Assembly: GCA_020226215.1 (NCBI GenBank) | Contig: CM035233.1 | Coordinates: 70,298,831 to 70,362,830 of the forward strand | From: Sindora glabra | Taxonomy: Eukaryota > Streptophyta > Magnoliopsida > Fabales > Fabaceae | Length of the DNA stretch: 64,000 nucleotides | Direction of reading: 5' to 3' | Shown here: positions 52,685 to 63,329 of the stretch, one piece after another | Layout: every line of letters starts with the position of its first letter | Numbering within the stretch: the stretch's first letter is position 1 | The notes under the pieces: model-generated | Databases searched by the model: none | Seen by the model: only the letters and a program-made list of their open reading frames with translations | Told to the model about the DNA's origin: nothing | Position numbers and translations under genes: made by a program

Positions 52685-52713
52685 TGTTACTGTTTTAGTC
52701 TAAAACAGTAACA
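52685..52713. repeat. Palindrome copy in a Ulp1-gene intron, perfect arms
   Basis: TGTTACTGTTTT and AAAACAGTAACA with loop AGTCT. Lies in the intron between exons 53457-52843 and 52455-52340. Confidence 0.85.
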
Positions 52714-53628
52714 TGAGTCAAGACTTGCGACAAACATACAATAAGGAGATAGGAACATTCACTCAAATGAATGGAGATGAATGAAGACAATGTAAAGGAT
52801 ACGGACACGAAGTAAAAAGCAGTTTTGACATCTTTAACTTACTGGCAATAGCATAATACAGCCGGTTACATTGGGGGTGCTGTCCTTTTTGAGAGAATTC
52901 ATTAGTTGGTCGTGAATGTATTGTGACCACCCATATTGTGCTATTGCATCTACATCCTCTACGTATTTGATATATGACCAGCCCAATGTGTGGGCCCTGT
53001 TTGGTACGAAGAGGGTGATTAGAAGCATCAATGTCATGAGGCTGGAGACATCCTGCACATCAGTCTCCGATGTTCCTCGCACTGCTCTTTCGAGTGCGTT
53101 GAATATTATTGGTTTACTCATCCGTGCTTTGCCACGGAAACACCTTATGTCAAAGTCTGACAGTGTCATCTTGCCAGATTTTGTCTGGATGGGCTGATCT
53201 CCATCTCTTATTCCAAAGATCAGTTTCACTGATGTTGGTGTTATTCTGAGATGTTCGCCCCCGATATTGAAATGATTATTCTTTTCTGATAAGGTAGCAA
53301 TTATGGACTGAATTTCAACATCGCTCTTCCGACACATACTGCGATTTAGTTCCTTTGTTATTATTGCATTAATTAGGACCCAAAATGGATTGTATCGCAG
53401 CACCGTCGTGTGCCTGTCATCTAATTGAAGCTGATCAACCTGCCTAATGCATGCCAACAGATTAGACCTATATTGCTGGAATTTTTAGGTTTCTTCAACA
53501 GAATTATCAGCTTGTGTGAGTGCTTTAGCGCCTTTCTGCTCAGGTAAACGTCAAATCAAGCGTTAAATCAAGCATAAATAGACAAAATGAGGTATGATTA
53601 ATAATACAACATCCAATTCTTTCTAGTG

Positions 53629-55366
53629 TGTTACTGTTTCAGCAAGAAAAAGTAACACAATATAAAAAATGAGATATACATGTTTAACAAAACTCTATTG
53701 AACAAACAACGAGTAAAAACATGAACGACATTGCAACATCGTGGGTAAGTGTAACTCTGTGAGGTATGAATAACAATACAACATCGTTGTAGTTGTGTGT
53801 TACTGTTTCACCGAGAAACAGTAACATGAGCCAATAATCGAAATATAACTGTCTTACAGATCTCTACTGCGTTGATAACGAGCAATAGGAACATAAGTAG
53901 AGAAGGTGAAGTGTGATCAACAGTGGAGCTTCCAAGGAACCATGTGTTACTATTTCATCAAGAAACAGTAACATGAGCCAGAAAATCGAGATATGCGAGT
54001 TTGACATCAATCTACTACGTTAAAAAAGAACAAGAACATGTACAAGTGGACAATATGAGGTAGGACTAACAATGCAACCTCGTAGTAGAGCTGTGTTGCT
54101 GTTTCACCGAGAAACAGTAACAAGAGTCAAGAGCTGATATATAAATATTTTACGAATCTCTAATGCATTGTTAACGAACACAGGGAATGTAAGTTAACAA
54201 GGTGAGGCATGATTAACAGCGGAGCTTTGAAGAAATTATGTGTTACTGTTTCACCGAGAAACAGTAACATGAGCCAATAATCGAAATATAACTGTCTTAC
54301 GGATCTCTACTGCGTTGATAACGAGCAATAGGAACATAAGTAGAGAAGATGAGGTGTGATCAATAGTGGAGCTTCCAAGGAACCATGTGTTACTATTTCA
54401 CCAAGAAACAACAACATGAGCCAGAAAATCGAGATATACGAGTTTGACATTAATATACTACATTGAAAAAGAACAAGAACATGCACAAGTGGACAATATG
54501 AGGTAGGACTAACAATGCAACCTCGTAGTAGAGCTATGTTACTGTTTCACCGAGAAACAGTAACAAGAGCCAAGAGTTGATATATAAATGTTTTACGAAT
54601 CTCTAATGCGTTGTTAACGAACACAAAGAATGTAAGTTGTCAAGGTGAGGCATGATTAACAGCGGAGCTTTGAAGAAATTATGTGTTACTGTTTCACCAA
54701 GAAACAGTAACATGAGCCGGAAAAGCGAGATATTTGAGTTTGACAGCACTCTACTATATTGAAAAAGAACCAAAACATGCACAAGTAGTCTCCATGAGGT
54801 TTGACTAACAATGCAATCTCGTGGTAGAGTTGTGTTGCTATTTCACCGAGAAACAGTAACATGATCCAAGATTTGAGAAATAACCATTTTACGAATCTCT
54901 ACTGCATTGATAACAAGGAGAAGGAACATAAGTTGACAAAGTGATGTATGATTGATGGTGTAACCTATAAGAAATAATGTGTGAATGTTCCAGCACGAAA
55001 TCGTAACATGAATAAAAAATAAGAGATGCATGTTTAACAAAACTCTCCAGTGTTGACCCCGATCAAAAACAACCAAATATTTGGCAAAATGCCGTATAAG
55101 TAACAACGAAACCCATGGTAGTGGTGTGTTGCTGTTTCACCGAGAAACAGTAACATGAGCTAAGAACCGGGACATAACTATTTTACGAACCTCTACCGTG
55201 GTGACATGGTAGTGTTTCGTCCGCAAACAGAGACGCTAGCACAAAAAACACAGGATATAGACAAGATGATTCGTGACTAAACGGAAAACCTTGACAAAAT
55301 CAACGTGCTTACCCTATCAAAGACTAATGAAACTAGATGTTATTGTTTCGCTGAGAACAGTAACAC
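53629..55366. repeat. Right palindrome array: about twelve 29-bp palindromes with ~148-bp period and 443-bp higher-order repeat
   Basis: Starts: 53629, 53798, 53945, 54094, 54241, 54388, 54537, 54684, 54833, ~54980 (decayed), 55127 and 55339. The consensus arms are TGTTACTGTTTC and GAAACAGTAACA, with loop ACCGA. Between 53798 and 54833 the spacing is 147 or 149 bases each time. The spacers come in three types in the same order (agccaataatcgaaatataa; agccagaaaatcgagatat; a(g)agccaagagttgatat), so the true unit is about 443 bases. If the frame at 55619-55915 is the first exon of the Ulp1-like gene, the array lies in its first intron. Confidence 0.92.
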
Positions 55367-55618
55367 CCACCACATTGTGGTGTTAAACTTACAAATCAAA
55401 CGTGATTAAAGGCAATGCCGATGGAAAAGCAAACAGATATTATGTGGAGTGACAGTAACATGTAACAAAATATTTGGCATGTTGTGGTCGTACTAACTTC
55501 TAGGGTTTCCCTTCAACTTACATAGGAATACAAATCCAAGGAAACTATGACATCTTCGTTGCACTTATAACTGAAGTATAATGTCTGTATTAGAGTCAAT
55601 GCTAAAGAGGAGGTGGGT

Positions 55619-55915
55619 TTAGCTGTGGACGACCCATTTGTACAGAGTTACTATTTGATCTTGTTTTAGGCATCCGATGTCGATAAATGATGTTACCCGG
55701 TCGTTCAGGGTCGTTTGGTGTCTTTTCTTGCTGTATTTGACGATGGTTTGCACGGTGTCTTCCTGCATTCTGAGATCACTGGTACTGAGCTTTGAGATAG
55801 AATGCAAAGTATTGTTACTGTTTCGGCCTTTTTGTGCTTGCCGAAACACCCATCGCGTGCGTCGTTTCGTATTCAGGCCATTGCGTTTTGTCACTTCGAT
55901 GTCGTGTCCTTTCAT
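55619..55915 (-). CDS. Candidate first exon of the Ulp1-like gene
   Basis: A minus-strand frame begins with MKGHDIEVTKRNG at 55915 and is basic throughout (KRRTRWVFRQAQKGR). It ends with LNDRVTSFIDIGCLKQDQI before a stop at 55619. The last part resembles the residues before the DUF1985-like region in related plant proteins, which supports joining it to the exon at 53457. Less AT-rich composition also suggests coding sequence. The donor site is not identified, and the join would cross ~2.2 kb holding the right palindrome array. No other identity is suggested. Confidence 0.4.
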   Translation of the reverse strand: MKGHDIEVTKRNGLNTKRRTRWVFRQAQKGRNSNNTLHSISKLSTSDLRMQEDTVQTIVKYSKKRHQTTLNDRVTSFIDIGCLKQDQIVTLYKWVVHS

Positions 55916-56185
55916 TTTCCCGCCTCGGAGAATAATATTTTTCACATAAAAAATTGAAATCAATTAATATTTGTTAATGTATTATTTTAGAGGTTATTGT
56001 GATCATTTCATTATTATATCGTAGGAAATACAAAGTTGAACCAAACAAAAACATAGGTAGTTCTTTAGTGGGAAATGGAACTTGCTCCATGTCAACCAAA
56101 CAAAATTTGAGATATCCCAAGAAGTTCGTACGGGAAATCAACTTCCTGTGAAATGGAATTCCCCATGGGAACTTAATTCCCGTAT

Positions 56186-56200
56186 GAACCAAACGACCCC
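56186..56200 (-). repeat. Right terminal inverted repeat of the PIF/Harbinger element
   Basis: Reverse complement of the left end, 15 of 15 bases, followed by the TAT duplication. Confidence 0.9.
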
Positions 56201-56203
56201 TAT

Positions 56204-56400
56204 GATTAGGAAATGATTAGCTAGATGACCATACCAATCAATAGATTTAATTAATACAGAATAATGCTACAAAAGTTTAACTTCTAAGAGGTTAAGTATT
56301 TTCATAATTAGATTATATTCAATAAATTAATGTTTATATTTTTAATTTTAATTTATTTATTTTAAAATTAAAAAAAGGTAATCCAATAGTGAAACACTTA
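56204..56400. repeat. Remainder of tandem unit B beyond the element
   Basis: Continues the duplicated unit interrupted at 44237: gattaggaaatgattagc and the following ~190 bases match 43705-43900. Confidence 0.8.
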
Positions 56401-56419
56401 ATTATTTAAAAGGTTGAAT

Positions 56420-57045
56420 TCCACATAGCATGACCTATTAACATATTTTTGGAAAGTAGAGACATATGAGCTATTTTAATTTTCTTTTATTTATACTAAA
56501 TTAAATACAAGAGGAAGAAATAGAAATTAAAGACAAAGATCCTGTTTAGTTAATGCATTAGTAGTTAGTTGCTTGCATTGCTATTATTGATAGCAGTGTA
56601 TGAATTGATTTAACCAATTATAACATTAATAATTTAAATAAAATACTTGATAAATATATTTTTTATTATTAATTATTTATGTGAAGAATAATATATTAGA
56701 ATATAGGTATATTTTAATCCTATGTAATTTTATGTTATTCTTAAAAGTAGAATATTCATATTTATAACATCTTTTATCTATGGCAACATTAAATTTGACA
56801 ATGGTTAAAAGTTTTTATCTAAAACTTAAATAGACAATTATTTTAACAATGTTGCCTTCTAATTTTAGTTTAGACAAAACTTATTAGATAATATTAAGAA
56901 ACCATTGCCTAATATAAAATAAGTAACGCCTAATAATTGTTATTAAATAATATTGTTGCCTATTGTAGAATAGGTAAATAACACTTAATTGATTGTTGCC
57001 AAATTATGATCTATAAATAACATAGAATTAGTGACCTATGATAAA
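56420..57045. other. AT-rich intergenic DNA, no gene seen
   Basis: No feature is recognised. Confidence 0.4.
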
Positions 57046-57049
57046 AAAG

Positions 57050-57310
57050 GTAACACCAATTGCTTGTTACTACACACCATCGTTGACCACTTCATGTTAT
57101 CATTTATTGTCATTGACCATTATTTAATATCACCTACCACTAATAACCATCACATATTGCTATTAGTTATTACTGATTACTATCCATCATTATTGGCTGT
57201 TGCCCACCATCATTTATTGTCATTAACTATTACCTGTCATCATCTATCATTATTAATTATCCCTCAATTACCATTTACTATCACCCATCACTATTCTCAC
57301 AAGTATATGA
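57050..57310. repeat. Low-complexity ATY-rich tract (degenerate minisatellite)
   Basis: Loose repeats of the type caccatcatttattgtcatt and attactgattactatccatc fill the tract. The His/Tyr/Leu-rich open frame across it is a by-product. Confidence 0.55.
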
Positions 57311-57607
57311 TTTCAAGAATCAATCCTCGTTTAAGGGTAATTTTATCTTAACAAATATATATTTTTCAATACTATCCACGTGATAACAAAGAACTAATAA
57401 TATAACTTTATCCTATCATCTTTTTATATAATTGTATCTTAAATATTAAATAATATTATATTTTTATCCTTTCATTATCTTGTACTATATATTATATTAA
57501 TTTATCTTATTATATCGTGTACTATGATGTCATCCAAATAGGTCTTTAAGATTTTATATTATATTATCAAGTGGAAATAAGAAACACTCATTTCTTATTT
57601 TTTCATT

Positions 57608-57795
57608 TCCACTACTATTGTTGTCACTATTATTGCTACTACTACTACTATTATTATTATTGTCTTTATTATTATTGCTCTATTAACATCACCGTTACTT
57701 ATTCCAACACTATCATTATAACTATGATCATCACTATCACCATTATTTCTAACTTTATTACCATCAACACTACCATAATTATTATTATCAATACT
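57608..57795. repeat. Imperfect (TAY)n trinucleotide repeat
   Basis: Runs such as tactactactactattattattatt and later ccattatt/accatca triplets. An open frame here would be a Tyr/Ile homopolymer and is not credible. Confidence 0.7.
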
Positions 57796-57849
57796 ACCAC
57801 TCGTTTTTTGTCTAATAAATCAAACAATACATGAAGGAACTACAAAACA

Positions 57850-58910
57850 CGTGATTACATTCTCTAAGTAAACAAAACATGTCAATATACATATATATAG
57901 CTTTTTTTTTCCTTTACTCTTGTTTAATTCCATTTCCTTTCGATTGCCATAGATTAAAACCAAATGCCATTAAGATTTGTAGAAGATTCCACTTTAAAGA
58001 AACTTACATTACACACATTTAGATAATCCTTTTTTATTTGTTTATACGCGTCTTGGGTTGGTGCAAAAAACTTCGTTTATATGGAAAAAAAAAATTATAG
58101 AGTCTCTTTAACAATTTGTTCCCCATTCCAATCATAACTTTTTTGTTTTTCGTATTTTTTATTCAATCGATTGAATTCCAAAATTGAAAATGTTTATGTC
58201 AATATTTTTATTATCTTCCTTAATTTTTTCCCAAAACGAATTTTTTGAAGTTTTTAATTTTTTACTATCATTTTAGCCAAAAAAAAAAAAAGACACAATT
58301 ATTACAAGATAGAGAGCTTTCTCAATACTAAATTATTTTTGCTATTTTTTTAGATAGTTGACAAATCTATCTATATTCAATGAGAAATCATTATTCCATT
58401 GATATATTTACATTATTCAAGAATGTTTGTAGCATAAGCCATTGACTTTCCTTCCCCAGCCAACCATCAACTTGCCTGGATTCTTTTTCTCATCCTTTGT
58501 TCCAACCTTCTTTCTTACTCCTGATTTCCTTCCCCCTGTTCACCTGGGCAACCTCAACCAATCAGATCATCCCCCAACATGGTTATTATATCGAGACCCG
58601 ATTGGTTCAATAGATGCATGGATAAATCGGTCATCGGTCTAATTTGAATTATATCATTAAATTAATTTTATATATGAATTGATAAGAAATCTATTTAATT
58701 AGTATTTTTTATTAAATTGATTGAATTATTATATTACATTAAACTAAATGTTTAAAATTTTCAGTTTATTTAATTATAAAATTTTATGTGATTTTGAATC
58801 ATTTTATTTCTATTATTATATTTTAATAAATTATAATATAAATTTATTATTTTATATTTTAGTATTATAAATAATTAAAAATGATTCGATAAACTAAATT
58901 TTTATTTAGT
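57850..58910. other. Intergenic DNA, no gene seen
   Basis: A less AT-rich patch at 58440-58640 has no recognised product. The rest is AT-rich. Confidence 0.35.
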
Positions 58911-58913
58911 TTT

Positions 58914-59153
58914 GTGTCTAACCCGATTTTAATAGTTACGCCACCTAACGACCCTGATAGTAGACTCGGCGCATACCAACGTCAAGCTCTTTCTTCTTCC
59001 ACGGTTTCTTTTTCCACTGGCGGCGATCTGCTTCCTAATGGGCTATGCAGCCACACGAACTGTGTCAACAAGCTAAGAGATATGTTTCGTTCACGACGTA
59101 GGTGGCGTGTTGAAGAACTATACGGAATTTGTGATTTAGGCAAGCATATTTGA
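58914..59153 (+). other. Unidentified short open frame of coding-like composition
   Basis: A 79-codon open stretch with much higher GC than its surroundings. No ATG begins it (the frame opens at a GTG-like codon). The product contains TPPNDPDSRLGAYQRQALS and SRRRWRVEELYGI. I do not recognise the family. It could be a stranded exon of a decayed or captured gene, or chance. Confidence 0.2.
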
Positions 59154-59159
59154 ATACGA

Positions 59160-60460
59160 ATATCAACCGCACAAACACACGCATATATTTTAATTATGAT
59201 TTCAATAAATATTTGAATTTTTATTTAATGATTTCAAGTCATCATAAAAAGTGTTTTTGTTTTATGACAATTCCGCTCCTTATCTTTAATTTGCTAAAAT
59301 TGATTTTTCTTGTAAATACTAAAATCAATTTTAATATAATTGTTTTTATTTAACGTATTAATTGTCAGAGAAAGTAGATTTTTCTACATGTAGAAGTTGC
59401 CCCTGCCCGATTTTTCTTCTTCTAAATCGAATTAAAATCATCATTGTTCTTACCTATTAATGGCACCTTTTTGATAATGAGATAATTTCAATTTCAAATA
59501 ATTTAGTAACATGTTTCAAACCAAATTAAGACCTTGAATTGAAGGTTTTACTCATGATATTGGTTGTCGATCAACTTTATTATTTCTATTCTAATTTAAA
59601 ACTATTTAAATGATCAATTTTTATCCCTTTTCTGTATTATTTTATATAAGTCTTACTTTTAATATCTAATCATGAATTATCATTTAAATTAAGAAATTTA
59701 TGATATGTGAAAATTGCATATTTATTTTATAAATTTAAATTTAATTTAATATCAACTTAAATTAATGTTACGTTATTATTTATTTATGTGTTATTATATT
59801 AATAAAAATGGTTAAAATATTCTTATTACCACTAAAATGGTTAACTTTTTAATGATATGTTATTATCTTATTTATTGATAGTGTAAATTTTTTTATACTA
59901 ATAATAAATTAAATTTAAATACTTATTTCAATATTGCTCTATCTTCTATTGGTTTAGTTTAATAAAATTATTAATAACTACATTTTTCTTAGTAACTAAT
60001 AAGTATTTAATATTGATTTGTAATTTTTTATGATTTATAATTTATTTAATTAGTGTCATTACAATAATTGTTAGGTGATATACATAAAAATCTAGATAGC
60101 CATTGTCGCATGCTAGATCATACAGTGTGCATGCGACAAGGTGACCATGGGCCGGATCTCAGGCTAATTGGCAAAGGTTTTTATATAAAATTATGTGTTA
60201 TATATTGACGACCTTAACATTTTTAGGAAGAAGTTGGTCGAACCCGATTTGAAATTTTAATTTCTCTGGCCCAAAGCTCATCCAAGGTCTTGAGCATTTA
60301 TAAAAATTTTAATCGATAATTAAAATTTTAAAACTAATTTAAATGAATTTTACTTAAATGTGTGTTATAGTGAAATAATAAGATATTTAAATATGTGTAA
60401 TTATTAATTATGTTAAATAAAATATATTTTATTCTAAAATTAATAAAATTTGACTATTAT
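59160..60460. other. AT-rich intergenic DNA with one strong hairpin
   Basis: Perfect 11-bp arms TTGTCGCATGC (60103-60113) and GCATGCGACAA (60129-60139) flank a 15-base loop. No gene is seen. Confidence 0.4.
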
Positions 60461-60559
60461 ATATACTACTAGTTTTTTAACCCGTGCAATCATTTTTTAA
60501 AATAAAAATAAGAATAATAGATATAGAATAAAATTATAAAATTTTGAAAATTTAATTTA

Positions 60560-63300
60560 TTAGGCTTATTTTGTAACTAAAATGTCAAATATATAAATAA
60601 CAAAGTTTTAAAATATAATATAAAAGTTAAAAAATATATGATATGCAATTAAATAATTTAATTAAATTAAAAATTTAATTCATTTAAAATATTTTTATAA
60701 TAAAAATTTTATGTTACATTTATATTATTTAGTGATATTGATATCTAAATTATAATAAATAGTAGTGAATATGAAAATATAAAAAAATGTAATGAAATTG
60801 ATACAAGGAATAAAAATAGTATCTAAAAGGTAAAAAATCATATTTAATTTGAAATTTAGTTCTTAAAAAATAATATAGAGAAAATGTTGACAAAATTTAA
60901 ATAAATAAATTTAATTTTAATTTATTAATATTTTTATTAAGAACTATAACATTTGATTATATAATTCAATTAATAATTTCTAAATTAAAATTTTAAGCTA
61001 TTTAAAATTTTTTTATAATAAAATTAAATATATCATATTATATATATTATAGTAATATTAGCATTTACGTTGTAAATGATAAAAATGAACATGAAAAAAA
61101 ATGAGAAATAAGCAACATAACAAATAAAAGAAAACAGAAACAATGAGTAAGTAGAAAATAATATGAGTTAAAAATAAAATAAATAGTTATGTAATTCACT
61201 TAAATTAAAAATTTAATTTATTTAAATAAAATAATAAAAAATAATTTATAATTTTATATCTATACTTCTTAATGATATTAACTTATCATCTGCAAATAAT
61301 ACGAGAGGTATTTGAAAAGGAAAAGAAGAAAAATATAATAAAAAAAGAGAGGATAATATAACTCTACTATTAAATAATATAAAAGTTAAAAAAATAACAT
61401 GTGATTATGTCAATTAATCACATTATTATAAAATATATTATATTTTATTTATATTATTTATTAATATTAATATATAAAGTTTAAAAGTTATCCACCTGTA
61501 AGTTAAAATATTTTACATTATCAATGAATAAATAAAAGGTACTTCGTTAAAAAAAGCATTAGTAATTAAAATGTTTTAGTAGCAATAAGATAATTTTAAA
61601 ATTTTTTATAATGATATGGTAGTAAATTAAATTTAAATCTTAGTATATGATTTGTAAATAATATAAATGAATATGAAAATAATGATACCTTGAAGTGAAA
61701 TAATGCATAAGTTATAAAATTTTGATAAAATTTTAATTAATTTCTTTATAATTTAAAATAAAATACCTAAAAATGATATTAAAATAATATTGATAAATTT
61801 TAAATAAATAAAATTAGTTTTAATTATTAAATATTTTATTAAATAATAGAGTATATAATTAATTATCACAACTAAAAATTTTATATCAAAATTTCAAACT
61901 ATCTAAAATATTTTTGGTAAATATTTAAATTTATCATTTTATATCTATATTATTTTATAATATTAGTGTTTAAATGATAAAAAATAATAGTAAACATTAA
62001 AAAAAATGCTGCAATAGAATATAAATAAAAAGAAGACATACAATTGGCGAGTTATATAATAGCATAAGAGTTAAAAATATAATACACAGTAATTTAATTA
62101 AAATAAATCTATAACTAATTTGAAATTAAAATAAAACATATCATAGTATATCTATTCCAATTAATGATAATAGCATTTGAATTTTGAAAAATAGAAATAG
62201 AACATTAAACAAATATAGAATTAGTAGCTAAAAAAAGGTGAAGTAGAATGTGAGTTTATAACCTTGACAAAATGATAACTAATATGTATTTAACTAAGAA
62301 TGTAGCATTTAAAAATTAATACTAAAAATATTAAAAAATAATATTAATAAATTATAACTTTAATTTTCAAATATTTTTACTAATAATAGATTATGTAATC
62401 AATTTTTCAACTAATTTTTCTATATTAAAATTTTAAATTATTTGAAATACTTTATAATAAAATTAAATATATTATATTTTATTTACCTAATTTATAATAT
62501 TAACATTTAATTTATAAATAATAATAATGATAATAAAAAAGAAAAATAAATAATCAAACAAATAAAAATTAGAAAAATAATGAGAGAGTTGTAAGAAAAT
62601 ATAAAAATTAAAATTAGATTATGCAGCTAGGTAATTCAATTAAATTAAAACCTAAAATTTATTTAAAATATAAAATGTATCATATTATACATATATTTTT
62701 TAATGATATTAACATCTAAGCCTTAAATAATAAGATAAATATAGAAAAAGCAAAAAAATGTAATAAAATAGATAAATAAGAAATGAGGTGTGAGGTGTAA
62801 AATTAATATAAAAGTAGAAAATAGAATATTAAATTAAGAACTTTAATTAAATTAAATATTCATAACTTATTTAAAATATTTTTATAATAAAAATAAAATA
62901 TATTATATTATTTTTATACTATATATGATATTAGTATCTAATGTATAAATAACAAAATTGAGTACAAAAATGCATACAATAATATTGATAAAAAGCAATG
63001 AAATGGTGCATGAATTGTGAAGCTTTTACAAAATATCAATTGATGTAATTTAATTTGAAATGTAGCATTTGAAAATTGATATCAAGAAAATATATACAAA
63101 ATTAAAGTAAATAAGTTTGATTTTAATTTTTAAATATTTTATTAAATTAATAATATATGTGGTTCAATATTTTAATTAATATTTTATGTGCTAAAATTTT
63201 AATTTATTTAAAATATTTTATAATAAAATTAAATACATCACGATATATTTATATTATTTTATGATATTAATATTTAAATTATAAATAAAATTGACATGAA
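60560..63300. repeat. Diverged AT-rich tandem array, ~10 units
   Basis: A phrase close to atttaaaatatttttataat, followed by aaattaaatatatcat and then gatattaatatttaaa, recurs near 60681, 61000, 61219, 61590, 61900, 62120, 62438, 62660, 62870 and 63207. Spacings fall mostly near 210-220 or 310-370 bases, suggesting a two-part higher-order unit. No coding capacity. Confidence 0.55.
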
Positions 63301-63329
63301 AAAAGATAAACATCACAAGTGTTTGTTTA

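Larger units (their letters stand above)
49664..53457 (-). pseudogene. Ulp1-like cysteine protease gene (DUF1985-like + coiled coil + peptidase C48) carried by the element
   Basis: The family cleaves SUMO or related modifiers from proteins. Likely minus-strand exons: 53457-52843 (DUF1985-like: ITPTSVKLIFGIRDGDQPI, then GCIMLLP), 52455 to ~52340 (LCEITSVLSGHHIKRVP, YLKWDLKFL), 51890 to ~50997 (coiled coil, ~150 residues, Gln/Glu/Lys-rich), ~50869-50807 (FEDLVGVMKERSLTNN), 50548-50465 (IIDGHAYTLSMAS), 50383-50133, 50021-49888 and 49811-49664. The protease core shows the His strand NHFTLFVLDNKEHRW, then HYNSM, where most relatives have Asp in the third catalytic place, then SPQQEETS joined to QDCGIFVCLHIE with the Gln and Cys conserved. 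Damage: TAG at 51366-51368, a frame change in an A/T run near 51250-51285, a further in-frame TAG near 51100, and a 1-base frameshift near 50300. The last three exons splice cleanly. A first exon may lie at 55619-55915. Confidence 0.85.
44238..56200. mobile_element. Large (~12-kb) PIF/Harbinger element with a Ulp1-like cargo gene and palindrome arrays
   Basis: The ends are perfect 15-bp inverted repeats, GGGGTCGTTTGGTTC at 44238-44252 and its reverse complement at 56186-56200. They are flanked by TAT on both sides (44235-44237 and 56201-56203), a 3-bp duplication as expected for PIF/Harbinger (usual target TWA). The paralogous unfilled site at 43696-43716 reads gaaatTAAgattggg, confirming the borders. 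Copies of TTGTTTGGTT recur inside both ends (near 44303; and on the minus strand near 56100 and 56045). Contents, left to right: transposase (+), Myb-like ORF1 (+), palindrome array, Ulp1-like gene (-) with palindromes in its introns. The alternative that the right part is a nested element was considered; no second pair of termini was found. Confidence 0.88.

Noticed and set aside
48020..55366. CRISPR-like look: regular short palindromic repeats separated by similar-length spacers
   Set aside because: The DNA is plant nuclear, the spacers are themselves repeated rather than unique, and there are no cas genes. It is a satellite-like feature of a transposon.
47930..55970. A separate transposon (for example a Mutator-type Ulp1 carrier) nested inside a smaller PIF/Harbinger element
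   Set aside because: No terminal inverted repeats or target duplication were found around this block. The idea cannot be excluded by eye and is given as the main way to refute the first finding.
57571..57834. Open frame rich in Tyr and Ile
   Set aside because: Product of an imperfect TAY triplet repeat.
57900..58440. Possible plastid-derived insertion
   Set aside because: The poly-T and TTCAATCGATTGAATT-like words recall plastid spacers, but no plastid gene sequence could be recognised to support it.
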